Assembly (NCBI GenBank): GCA_041584055.1
Contig: JBFHER010000027.1
Coordinates: forward strand, 1 to 22,273
DNA from: JBFHER01 sp041584055
GTDB taxonomy: Bacteria; Bacteroidota; Bacteroidia; Bacteroidales; UBA5342
Direction of reading: 5' to 3'
Length of the DNA stretch: 22,273 nt
The translations under genes were made by a program, and so were the position numbers. Numbering within the stretch: the first letter of the stretch is position 1; every line of letters begins with the position of its first letter. The notes under the pieces were generated by a model. The model did not search any database. It was not told the DNA's origin and saw only the letters and a program-made list of their open reading frames with translations. Shown here in pieces: positions 1 through 6,154 of the stretch.

Positions 1-38
1 ATTACCAGGGGTTTTGCTTCAACGAAACCCCTGGTAAT
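1..38. repeat. Perfect inverted repeat, 14-bp arms, at the window edge
   Basis: Arms ATTACCAGGGGTTT (1-14) and AAACCCCTGGTAAT (25-38) are exact reverse complements around a 10-nt loop. No T-run follows on the + strand, so it is not an obvious terminator for rightward transcription; what lies to its left is outside the window. It abuts, and stays in the open reading frame of, the transposase remnant that follows. REP-associated transposases act on short palindromes, so this may be such an element. That is inference, because only one copy is visible here. Confidence 0.8.
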
Positions 39-460
39 ACAAGAATGCGATCATTTAATGATTCCATTGTAATAATGCTGCGCTCTTACACTGTTGCAAT
101 AAATATTCAGGTAGAAAGAACAGGGTCTCTTTTTAGAAAAAAGACAAAATCCAAATGTCTAACGCTTCCCGAGGGAATAAGTCCGTCCTATTTTAATTCA
201 GCTTTTGGTACTTTTCTTAATATTGAAACGTCCAAGTTTAATTATGCTGAAACTGCTTCACCTATATTCATCGAGACCCGGTAGATGCCGGTCTGGTTGA
301 AAAACCCACAGAATGGAAGTTTTCATCTGCAATCGATTATGTCGCCAAAAGAACTGGATCCCTGATTAGTAAGGCAGTATCAAAAGCGGAAGGTCTCTAT
401 TTGCAGCACCTTCGCATTCACTCTTTTTTCACCCCCTATAGTTTGATAATCAGAAAATAA
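1..460 (+). pseudogene. Frameshifted REP-associated tyrosine transposase remnant (Y1/IS200-like)
   Basis: Two reading frames together give the C-terminal half of a RAYT-type transposase. The first frame (start-like ATG at 45, stop at 282-284) carries MLRSYTVAIN, GSLFRKKTKSKC and GISPSYFN, typical of Bacteroidota RAYTs. The Tyr of SYTVAIN aligns with the nucleophilic Tyr of the Y1 family. From about 254 the homology continues in another frame as CFTYIHRDPVDAGLVEKP, then EWKFSSAIDYVAKRTG, to a stop at 458-460; this is the usual NPVxAGLV...W.FSS tail. A single-base deletion near 250-256 explains the shift. The N-terminal HUH (metal-binding) half is missing or outside the window. The first frame remains open to position 3, through the inverted repeat, so whether the gene is also truncated at the left cannot be decided. 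It is almost certainly inactive as it stands. Family assignment comes from recalled motifs, not a search. Confidence 0.75.
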
Positions 461-472
461 AAACTACTTTTG
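443..472 (+). promoter_or_regulatory. Bacteroidota-type promoter of the rplM operon
   Basis: TTG at 443-445 (part of TTTG) and TACTTTTG at 465-472 fit the Bacteroidota consensus (TTTG at -33, TAnnTTTG at -7) with a 19-nt spacer. Transcription would start near 479, leaving a leader of about 107 nt before the GTG start of rplM. The -33 element overlaps the last codons of the transposase remnant. Confidence 0.65.
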
Positions 473-502
473 CAGTCCGATTATCATCCGCTGAAAAGCA
501 AA

Positions 503-519
503 TGCTTAATTATTAAGCA
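503..519 (+). promoter_or_regulatory. Palindrome/hairpin in the rplM leader
   Basis: TGCTTAAT and ATTAAGCA flank a single T, forming an 8-bp-arm palindrome inside the transcribed leader (promoter at 443-472, start at 587). As RNA it could form a 6-bp stem with a 5-nt loop. There is no T-run after it, so it is not a terminator. It may be part of an autoregulatory leader for L13/S9 or simply AT-rich coincidence. Confidence 0.35.
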
Positions 520-586
520 ACTAACAATTATTTAAGCCGACGATTCTCGCAAAATCAGAGGTGTAAACTTTAAAAAGCGATTAAAA

Positions 587-1042
587 GTGGATACATTAAG
601 TTTTAAAACCATTTCAGCCAATGCGGCAACGGTTAACAAAGAGTGGGTCTTGGTTGATGCAACCGATCTTGTTTTAGGAAGACTCTCCGCAGAGGTGGCA
701 AAGACGTTGAGAGGAAAGTACAAGCCAAACTTTACTCCTCACGTAGACTGCGGTGATAATGTAATTATCATCAATGCAGAGAAAATAAAATTAACAGGTA
801 ACAAATGGACCGACAGGGAACATTTTTCACACTCTGGTTATCCAGGTGGTCAAAAAAGAGTGTCTCCGGCATCCATCTTTGCGAAGAGTCCTGAGAAGTT
901 AATCATCAAGGCTGTAAAAGGGATGCTTCCTAAAAGCAAACTTGGAAGCAAGCTTCTTAACAACCTGTTCGTGTATGTTGGTAATGAGCATCCTCATGAG
1001 GCTCAAAAACCAAAAACTATTGAATTAAACATAACTAAATAA
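587..1042 (+). CDS. rplM: 50S ribosomal protein L13
   Basis: L13 is an early-assembling protein of the large ribosomal subunit and binds 23S rRNA. The 151-residue product has the expected family segments: WVLVDATDLVLGRLSAEVAK near the N-terminus, LRGKYKP and HVDCGDNVIIINA, the SGYPGG turn, the KGMLPKSKLG block and the C-terminal GNEHPHEAQKP. The length matches Bacteroidota L13, which has a short N-terminal extension compared with E. coli. Translation begins at a GTG: homologues begin at the same place, and the next in-frame Met lies far inside the protein. No Shine-Dalgarno sequence is visible, as is normal in this phylum. It is the first gene of an operon with rpsI, 5 nt downstream, followed by rpsB and tsf, driven by the promoter at 443-472. 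Confidence 0.98.
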   Translation: MDTLSFKTISANAATVNKEWVLVDATDLVLGRLSAEVAKTLRGKYKPNFTPHVDCGDNVIIINAEKIKLTGNKWTDREHFSHSGYPGGQKRVSPASIFAKSPEKLIIKAVKGMLPKSKLGSKLLNNLFVYVGNEHPHEAQKPKTIELNITK

Positions 1043-1047
1043 TTGGC

Positions 1048-1434
1048 ATGGAAGTAGTAAACGCAATTGGTAGACGTAAAGCTGCAGTTGCCCGCATTTA
1101 CGTAAAAGAGGGTTCGGGTAATATTACCATTAACAAAAGGGACCTTTCGGATTACTTCCCTTCAAGCATCCTTCAGTATGTTGTAAAACAGCCACTCAAT
1201 ACAATTGAAGTAGCAGATCAGTACGACATCAAGGTAACACTTACCGGAGGAGGTATTAAAGGGCAGGCAGAAGCAGTTCGCCTCGCAATTTCAAGAGCAC
1301 TTGTTAAGATCAACGAAGAAAACAAACCTGCTTTAAAAGCTGAAGGTTTCATGACACGTGATCCAAGAGTTGTTGAACGTAAAAAGCCGGGACAACCAAA
1401 AGCAAGGAAGAGATTCCAGTTCTCTAAACGTTAA
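1048..1434 (+). CDS. rpsI: 30S ribosomal protein S9
   Basis: S9 belongs to the head of the small ribosomal subunit; its basic C-terminal tail reaches the P-site tRNA. The 128-residue protein shows the diagnostic N-terminal GRRKAAVARIYVKEGSG, the central VTLTGGGIKGQAEAVRLAISRAL and the C-terminal GQPKARKRFQFSKR, where the final KR is the tail that contacts tRNA. The length is normal. It starts 5 nt after the rplM stop, so the two are probably translationally linked, as in most bacteria where rplM-rpsI form a pair. The 105 nt between its stop and rpsB hold a hairpin discussed separately. Confidence 0.98.
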   Translation: MEVVNAIGRRKAAVARIYVKEGSGNITINKRDLSDYFPSSILQYVVKQPLNTIEVADQYDIKVTLTGGGIKGQAEAVRLAISRALVKINEENKPALKAEGFMTRDPRVVERKKPGQPKARKRFQFSKR

Positions 1435-1469
1435 TTTTTTGTCGATCATAAAATCTCGTTTAGTATCTA

Positions 1470-1504
1470 AACATTCAGGACTTCAATCGAACTACCTGAG
1501 TGTT
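1470..1504 (+). promoter_or_regulatory. Hairpin in the rpsI-rpsB spacer, candidate S2 leader element
   Basis: AACATTCAGG (1470-1479) pairs with CCTGAGTGTT (1495-1504) over ten base pairs, one of them T-G, around a 15-nt loop. No T-run follows, so it does not look like a terminator. The heptamer TATCTAA flanks it on both sides (1464-1470 and 1509-1515). Its place 35 nt before the rpsB start and inside a ribosomal-protein operon suggests feedback control by S2, as known from unrelated leaders in other bacteria. That role is inferred. Confidence 0.5.
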
Positions 1505-1539
1505 GATTTATCTAAGAATGTAAACGTAAAAAGTAAAAA

Positions 1540-2358
1540 ATGTCCAGAACAAATTTCGATCAGTTATTGGAGGCCGGCTGTCATTTCGGTCACCTGAAAA
1601 GAAAGTGGAATCCAAACATGGCTCCTTACATTTTCATGGAGCGCAATGGAATTCACATCATTGACCTGCACAAAACAGTGATTAAGGTTGATGAAGCTGC
1701 AAATGCTTTGAAGCAAATTGCCAAGTCAGGAAGAAAAGTTTTATTTGTTGCTACAAAAAAGCAAGCAAAGGAAATAATTGCAGAGAGAGCAACATCCGTA
1801 GACATGCCATACGTAACAGAGCGTTGGGCAGGAGGAATGTTGACTAACTTCCCTACCATTCGTAAGGCGGTTAAGAAAATGACAACCATCGACAAAATGT
1901 CAACAGATGGAACGTTTAGCACTCTTTCAAAAAGAGAAAGACTTCAGATCACTCGTCAAAGAGCTAAATTAGAAAAGGTACTTGGAAGTATTGCAGATAT
2001 GACCAGGCTTCCTGCAGCTATCTTTGTTGTTGATGTTTTAAAGGAGCACATCGCAGTTCGCGAAGCACATCGTCTGGGCATTCAGGTGTTTGGAATGGTA
2101 GATACCAACTCTGATCCTGAATCACTTGACTTTGCCATCCCTGCTAACGATGATGCCACAAAATCAATTGAGCTGATCATGAATGTGATGACTGAAGCAA
2201 TCAAGGAAGGACTCCAGGATCGTAAAATTGAGCGTGAAGCAGAAGCTTCGGCTAAGAAAGAATCTCAATCTGCAGGAAAAGGCAAAAAATCTGCAGCGAA
2301 AAAAGCCGCCTCTGCTGAAGCTGTTGAAGCAACAGATGAAGAAGGAACGGAAGAATAA
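1540..2358 (+). CDS. rpsB: 30S ribosomal protein S2
   Basis: S2 binds late to the small subunit and is needed to recruit S1. The 272-residue product opens with the family signature LLEAGCHFGHLKRKWNPNM and contains the middle motifs VLFVATKKQAKEII, ERWAGGMLTNF and LPAAIFVVDVLKEHIAVREA. The conserved core ends around residue 225. The last 40 or so residues are a low-complexity extension rich in Lys, Ala and Glu, ending in a run of acidic residues. That makes it somewhat longer than the roughly 240-residue E. coli protein. tsf follows after 21 nt, the classic rpsB-tsf pair. The hairpin upstream (1470-1504) may regulate this gene. Confidence 0.98.
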   Translation: MSRTNFDQLLEAGCHFGHLKRKWNPNMAPYIFMERNGIHIIDLHKTVIKVDEAANALKQIAKSGRKVLFVATKKQAKEIIAERATSVDMPYVTERWAGGMLTNFPTIRKAVKKMTTIDKMSTDGTFSTLSKRERLQITRQRAKLEKVLGSIADMTRLPAAIFVVDVLKEHIAVREAHRLGIQVFGMVDTNSDPESLDFAIPANDDATKSIELIMNVMTEAIKEGLQDRKIEREAEASAKKESQSAGKGKKSAAKKAASAEAVEATDEEGTEE

Positions 2359-2379
2359 TAATTATAAAAACGATAAACA

Positions 2380-3201
2380 ATGGCTATTAAAGCAGCTGAT
2401 GTAAGCAAGCTTCGTAAGATGACCGGAGCTGGAATGATGGATTGTAAAAAAGCATTAACCGAAACCGATGGTGATTTCGATAAAGCAGTAGATCTTATTC
2501 GCAAAAAAGGTCAGGCCGTTGCAAACAAGCGTGCTGACCGTGAAGCAAGTGAAGGATGTGTTCTTTCAGGAGCTGTGGATAATTTTGCCGCTGTTGTATG
2601 CTTGAAATGCGAAACGGATTTCGTGGCTAAAAACGATAACTTTGTTGCGTTCACACAAAGCATCCTTGATGTTGCGTTAGCAAACAAACCTGCAAGTCTT
2701 GAGGAGTTAAATGCATTGGAATTGAATGGTACTTCAATTGCAGAACAAATTGTTGAACAGATTGGTGTTATCGGTGAAAAGCTGGAATTGTCTGATTATG
2801 AAACAATCACTGCAGAGAGTGTCGTAACATACATTCACCCGGGCAACAAATTAGCGACTGCTGTTGGTTTTGATAAAGCTGACATAGAAGAAGGTGTTAA
2901 GAGAGATATTGCAATGCAGGTGGCAGCGATGGCTCCTGTAGCTGTAAATCGCGACGAAGTACCCGAAGACGTGAAAGCCAAAGAATTAGAAATTGGAAAA
3001 GAAAAAGCACGTGAAGAGGGAAAACCAGAGCAGATTTTAGACAAAATCGCAATGGGACGTTTGAACAAATTCTTCCAGGAAAGCACACTCTTAGAGCAGG
3101 CTTTCATTAAAGATGGAAAAATTACTGTTAAGCAGTACCTTGCTGACAGTGCAAACGGTGCAACAGCCGTAGCATTTAAACGGGTTAACCTCAACGCATA
3201 G
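2380..3201 (+). CDS. tsf: Translation elongation factor Ts
   Basis: EF-Ts is the nucleotide exchange factor that releases GDP from EF-Tu. The N-terminal UBA-like domain is clear (VSKLRKMTGAGMMDCKKAL, then DFDKAVDLIRKKG), followed by the TDFVAKND motif that intrudes on the Mg/nucleotide site of EF-Tu. The dimerisation and C-terminal subdomains follow (DIAMQVAAMAP, KFFQESTLLEQAFIKD, TVKQYL). At 273 residues it is the usual length. It is the last gene of the rplM-rpsI-rpsB-tsf operon, 21 nt after rpsB, and is followed within 50 nt by an intrinsic terminator. Confidence 0.98.
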   Translation: MAIKAADVSKLRKMTGAGMMDCKKALTETDGDFDKAVDLIRKKGQAVANKRADREASEGCVLSGAVDNFAAVVCLKCETDFVAKNDNFVAFTQSILDVALANKPASLEELNALELNGTSIAEQIVEQIGVIGEKLELSDYETITAESVVTYIHPGNKLATAVGFDKADIEEGVKRDIAMQVAAMAPVAVNRDEVPEDVKAKELEIGKEKAREEGKPEQILDKIAMGRLNKFFQESTLLEQAFIKDGKITVKQYLADSANGATAVAFKRVNLNA

Positions 3202-3219
3202 TACCTTACATGATAGAAT

Positions 3220-3250
3220 AAAGAGGCCTCCATTTTGGTGGCCTTTTTTT
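3220..3250. terminator. Intrinsic terminator after tsf, possibly bidirectional
   Basis: AGGCC (3224-3228) and CC (3230-3231) pair with GG (3237-3238) and GGCCT (3240-3244), leaving a T-T mismatch and a small loop, followed by a run of seven T (3244-3250). It ends the ribosomal operon. Read on the minus strand the same stem is followed by TCTTTATTCT and could also stop transcripts from the recF-DUF721 side. Confidence 0.85.
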
Positions 3251-3254
3251 ATGC

Positions 3255-3276
3255 AATCAAGTTCTCTGACTTGATT
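3255..3276. repeat. 8-bp inverted repeat between two convergent operons
   Basis: AATCAAGT (3255-3262) and ACTTGATT (3269-3276) are exact reverse complements around 6 nt. They lie just beyond the tsf terminator and before the end of the DUF721 gene. Neither strand shows a strong T-run after it, so it may only assist termination or protect the 3' end of a transcript. Confidence 0.45.
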
Positions 3277-3303
3277 TAAGCGGATGCAAGGTTAATAGTC
3301 TGT

Positions 3304-3594
3304 CTAGCGTATAACAATATCCTTAATCACCTGAGCACCCACTTTTTCATTGATAGTTTTTATTAGAATTGTTTTTGCCATCATCAACTCATTCTTCGCA
3401 GCAGCCGAAGAAATATTAACAAAGAGGGTCCCTTTATTTTCATAGATTTTGGTGGTGTATTTGGCAAACAGTGGTCCAACAATGTCTGGCCATTCATCAA
3501 TCACACTTTGCACCAGATAACGATGATCAAGCGAGCTTTCTTTGAGCAAATCATTTATGACTGCCCGCAGATCCTGTGTATTACTTTTTCTCAT
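3304..3594 (-). CDS. DUF721 (DciA-related) small protein
   Basis: This 96-residue protein fits the DUF721 family: an N-terminal helix (LRAVINDLLKES), then VIDEWPDIVGPLFAKYTTKIYENKGTLFV and a short C-terminal part (ISSAAAKNELMMAKTILIKTIN), a small KH-like fold. The best-studied relative, DciA, is the ancestral loader of the DnaB replicative helicase and often sits near recF or dnaA. Here the start codon overlaps the recF stop as ATGA (3591-3594), so the two are co-translated, which supports a replication role. This is the short Bacteroidota form, consisting of essentially only the core domain, so helicase loading is a reasonable inference, not proven. Homologues are often annotated only as DUF721. 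Confidence 0.9.
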   Translation of the reverse strand: MRKSNTQDLRAVINDLLKESSLDHRYLVQSVIDEWPDIVGPLFAKYTTKIYENKGTLFVNISSAAAKNELMMAKTILIKTINEKVGAQVIKDIVIR

Positions 3595-4694
3595 TTCAGC
3601 ACCTCTATTTCGTTACCACTTTTCACTTGAAACAGTTTATATTCTATTTTCATTTTTTTTAAGATCCCATACAGGTGTTCTCTGTTTGTATCTGTTATAA
3701 AAATCTGCCCGAAGCGTTCATCTGAAACCAATCGAACAATCTGCTCAACACGCTCTGAGTCCAGCTTATCAAAAATATCATCGAGCAATAGCAAGGGAGC
3801 AAAATCGCACATCTGTAACATGAAATCGAACTGCGCAAATTTAAGTGCCATCAGGAAGGTTTTTTGCTGCCCCTGAGAACCAACCCGTTTAATCGGATGA
3901 CCGTCAAGCTTAAAAATCAAATCATCCCTGTGTATTCCTCTGGAAGTATAGCCCAGCATCATGTCTTTTTGTAAGGATAAGGCCATTTGCATAATGTAAT
4001 CACCTGTGGACATATCCGAACGATACTCCAGACTAACCTGTTCACGGTTAAGTGATAAAATGGTATGATACTTTTGAAAAACAGGGTTCAGTTTATCAAT
4101 GAACTCACGTCGTTTCGAGAATATCTTAACTGCCAGGGGCACCATTTGATCGTTCATTACCTGCACCAGATTTCTGTCGTGGCTTTGTTGCATAGATTTC
4201 AACATGGCATTGCGCTGATGCAACAACTTATTATAACTGATCAATGTTTCAAGATAGACATGATCAAACTGAGAAATCACGCCGTCAACATACTTTCTGC
4301 GCTCATCACTTCCTTCAACAATCAGCCGTCCATCAGATGGCGAAACCATCACCACAGGCAATAAGCCAATATGATCCGACAGCTTGGAATACTCCTTCTG
4401 ATTACGCTTGAAATGTTTTTTTTGACCTCGTTTTAAACCACAATACACTTTTTCAACTTCGTCCTTACGAAAATACTCTCCCTGCAATACCATGAAAGGT
4501 TCATTGTGACGGATGTTGTACGAATCGATGGTATTAAAGTAGCTTTTGCAGAATGAAAGATAGTAAATAGCGTCAATCAGGTTTGTTTTCCCAACACCAT
4601 TATCCCCAATAAAGCAATTGATTTTAGGACCAAAATCAAGTTTTGCGTCCTCGATATTTTTGTAATTTAAAAGTGTTAGTTTATCGAGTTTCAT
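3591..4694 (-). CDS. recF: DNA replication and repair protein RecF
   Basis: RecF is an SMC-like ATPase that binds at gapped DNA and, with RecO and RecR, helps load RecA. The 367-residue protein has the Walker A sequence GDNGVGKT at 30-37, an ABC-type signature region VGSQGQQKT near residue 270, and Walker B LLLLDD at 301-306 followed by FDKLD. The length is typical (E. coli 357). It starts 13 nt inside a likely transcription start (TATCTTTG at 4714-4721, minus strand) and overlaps the DUF721 gene by 4 bp, so the pair forms a two-gene operon. It is divergent from the TPR-ribH pair. Confidence 0.97.
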   Translation of the reverse strand: MKLDKLTLLNYKNIEDAKLDFGPKINCFIGDNGVGKTNLIDAIYYLSFCKSYFNTIDSYNIRHNEPFMVLQGEYFRKDEVEKVYCGLKRGQKKHFKRNQKEYSKLSDHIGLLPVVMVSPSDGRLIVEGSDERRKYVDGVISQFDHVYLETLISYNKLLHQRNAMLKSMQQSHDRNLVQVMNDQMVPLAVKIFSKRREFIDKLNPVFQKYHTILSLNREQVSLEYRSDMSTGDYIMQMALSLQKDMMLGYTSRGIHRDDLIFKLDGHPIKRVGSQGQQKTFLMALKFAQFDFMLQMCDFAPLLLLDDIFDKLDSERVEQIVRLVSDERFGQIFITDTNREHLYGILKKMKIEYKLFQVKSGNEIEVLK

Positions 4695-4713
4695 GCTTTC
4701 AGTTAAATCTATA

Positions 4714-4721
4714 CAAAGATA
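4714..4721 (-). promoter_or_regulatory. Putative -7 element of the recF promoter
   Basis: On the minus strand the sequence reads TATCTTTG, a full match to TAnnTTTG, 20 bp before the recF ATG; the mRNA leader would be about a dozen nt. The best TTG upstream (complement of 4746-4748) lies 24 nt away, longer than ideal. Confidence 0.5.
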
Positions 4722-4787
4722 GAAAGATCAGCAAGCTATTAAAGCCAATAATTGAATTATACAGTTTTTTATTTCACCTAAAAAACA

Positions 4788-4795
4788 TACATTTG
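4788..4795 (+). promoter_or_regulatory. Putative -7 element for the TPR-ribH operon
   Basis: TACATTTG matches the TAnnTTTG consensus exactly, 22 bp before the ATG at 4818. The expected -33 position falls in the T-run at 4765-4770, without a clean TTTG. It lies in a 123-bp region shared with the divergent recF promoter. Confidence 0.5.
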
Positions 4796-4817
4796 CGTAC
4801 CAAAAAAATATTTATTT

Positions 4818-5507
4818 ATGTCGAAGAAGAAACAAGCGAAAGCGCATCAGGAAGATAACCTGGAAAATGTAGAACAGGTACTGACAAAATCCGAAGAATT
4901 TATCGAAACATACCAGAAACAATTAACCATTGGTTTGTTGGTAATTATTGGGGTGATTGGTGCGGTCATGTTATACAATCGTTTTATTTTATTTCCGAAA
5001 GAACAGGAGGCCCAATCTCAAATGTTTGCCGGTGAGCAATACTTTGCAATGGATTCTTTTGACCTGGCATTGAATGGAGATGGAAGTTTATACCTCGGAT
5101 TCCATGCGATCATGGAAGATTATGGTTCAACAAAGTCAGCTAATCTGGCAGCATACTACACCGGTGTTTCCTACATGCACCTTGGCGAATATGAAGAGGC
5201 AATAAACTACCTCAACAAATTCAGCACAAGTGATCCTTTGATTGAACCAATTGCACTCGGGGCAAAAGGAGATTGTTATGTGGAGCTTGGAGAATACGAA
5301 AAAGCTGCAAAACTATTTATTGAAGCAGCGACTTTCAAGAATGACTTCTCAACACCAATTCATCTTAAAAAAGCCGGAATTGCTTATGAAGCAGCGGGCA
5401 ATATCGACAAGGCTGTTAAGTCTTATCAACGTGTGAAAGATGAGTTTCCTTCAAGTGCAGAGGCGAGAGATATTGACAAGTTTATTGCAATGGCCAAAGC
5501 AAACTAA
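4818..5507 (+). CDS. Membrane-anchored TPR-repeat protein
   Basis: This is a 229-residue protein with a basic N-terminus, one predicted transmembrane helix at about 37-57 (LTIGLLVIIGVIGAVMLY) and a C-terminal domain of tetratricopeptide helices. Repeat-like units include AAYYTGVSYMHLGEYEEAINYL, ALGAKGDCYVELGEYEKAAKLF and KKAGIAYEAAGNIDKAVKSYQRV. The layout, a cytoplasmic tail, one membrane pass and then TPRs outside, resembles YfgM-type proteins that associate with the Sec/BAM periplasmic network. That link is by architecture only. The stop codon directly abuts the ATG of ribH, so the two are translated together, yet no functional connection to riboflavin synthesis is evident. TPR domains bind other proteins; the partner is unknown. 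Confidence 0.88.
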   Translation: MSKKKQAKAHQEDNLENVEQVLTKSEEFIETYQKQLTIGLLVIIGVIGAVMLYNRFILFPKEQEAQSQMFAGEQYFAMDSFDLALNGDGSLYLGFHAIMEDYGSTKSANLAAYYTGVSYMHLGEYEEAINYLNKFSTSDPLIEPIALGAKGDCYVELGEYEKAAKLFIEAATFKNDFSTPIHLKKAGIAYEAAGNIDKAVKSYQRVKDEFPSSAEARDIDKFIAMAKAN

Positions 5508-5999
5508 ATGGCAAGCAGTTTAAAAAATCTGTCCAATTACCGTACAGAAGATGTTCCTGATGCTTCAAAAATGAAGTTTGGAATTGTTGTTTCTGAATGG
5601 AACGAGGAGATCACAGGAGCCTTATATGAGGGAGCAAAAAAGCTCCTTTTAAAACATGGTGCCCTGGAAGACAATATCATTGTAAGGTATGTACCTGGAA
5701 GCTTTGAACTAAGCCATGGTGCCCGTATTCTGGCCGAGAAAACAGATGTGGATGCAGTCATTTGCCTTGGTTGTGTAATAAAGGGCGGAACTCCGCATTT
5801 CGATTATGTTTGCCAGGGAGTTACTCAGGGCATTACACAACTGAATGTGAACTATGACATTCCCTTTATTTTTGGCATTCTAACAACTGACGATCAGCAG
5901 CAAGCCCTTGATAGAGCCGGTGGAATACACGGGAACAAAGGCGACGAGGCAGCGATTACCGCGATTAAGATGGCGGCATTCTCAAAGCAGTTTAAATAA
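5508..5999 (+). CDS. ribH: 6,7-dimethyl-8-ribityllumazine synthase
   Basis: RibH condenses 5-amino-6-ribitylamino-uracil with 3,4-dihydroxy-2-butanone 4-phosphate to lumazine, the penultimate step of riboflavin synthesis. The 163-residue product shows FGIVVSEWNEEIT near the N-terminus (the Trp occupies the usual aromatic position), the substrate-binding VPGSFELSHGA, and LGCVIKGGTPHFDYVC with the catalytic His at 97. It ends with the usual IPFIFGILTTDDQQQALDRAGG and GNKGDEAAITAIKMA. Length and order are normal. Its ATG follows the TPR gene's stop with no gap, and a strong terminator begins 20 nt after its stop. No FMN riboswitch is visible upstream of this pair. Confidence 0.97.
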   Translation: MASSLKNLSNYRTEDVPDASKMKFGIVVSEWNEEITGALYEGAKKLLLKHGALEDNIIVRYVPGSFELSHGARILAEKTDVDAVICLGCVIKGGTPHFDYVCQGVTQGITQLNVNYDIPFIFGILTTDDQQQALDRAGGIHGNKGDEAAITAIKMAAFSKQFK

Positions 6000-6019
6000 A
6001 AAATACATTTATAAAACAG

Positions 6020-6058
6020 AAGAAGGGATAAACCGCCGTGTTTATCCCTTCTTTTTTT
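6020..6058 (+). terminator. Strong intrinsic terminator after ribH
   Basis: AAGAAGGGATAAAC (6020-6033) and GTTTATCCCTTCTT (6040-6053) form a perfect 14-bp stem with a 6-nt loop, followed by more T to 6058. On the minus strand the flank is only moderately T-rich, but the hairpin may also help stop transcripts of the export operon that ends at 6155. Confidence 0.93.
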
Positions 6059-6074
6059 GAAATCAATTGATTTC
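6059..6074. repeat. Perfect 16-bp palindrome next to the ribH terminator
   Basis: GAAATCAATTGATTTC reads the same on both strands. It begins at the base after the terminator's T-run and lies between two convergent genes. One such palindrome is not far from chance expectation in a window of this size. Confidence 0.5.
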
Positions 6075-6154
6075 ATTGGGTTGTCTTTTGTTCTGAATCA
6101 GGAGCAGGGTTAAATTATAAGAATGATTCAACATTCATAAAACTAAACCGTCAA

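Noticed and set aside
45..284. A free-standing 79-residue gene
   Set aside because: Its sequence is one frame of the transposase remnant, and the homology continues past its stop in another frame, so it is a fragment and not a gene.
1358..1597. A reading frame across the rpsI-rpsB junction
   Set aside because: It overlaps rpsI and rpsB out of frame and resembles nothing known; it is a shadow frame.
5508..5999. FMN riboswitch control of ribH
   Set aside because: The gene abuts the TPR gene without a leader, and the upstream 123 bp before the TPR gene is too short and shows no such structure.
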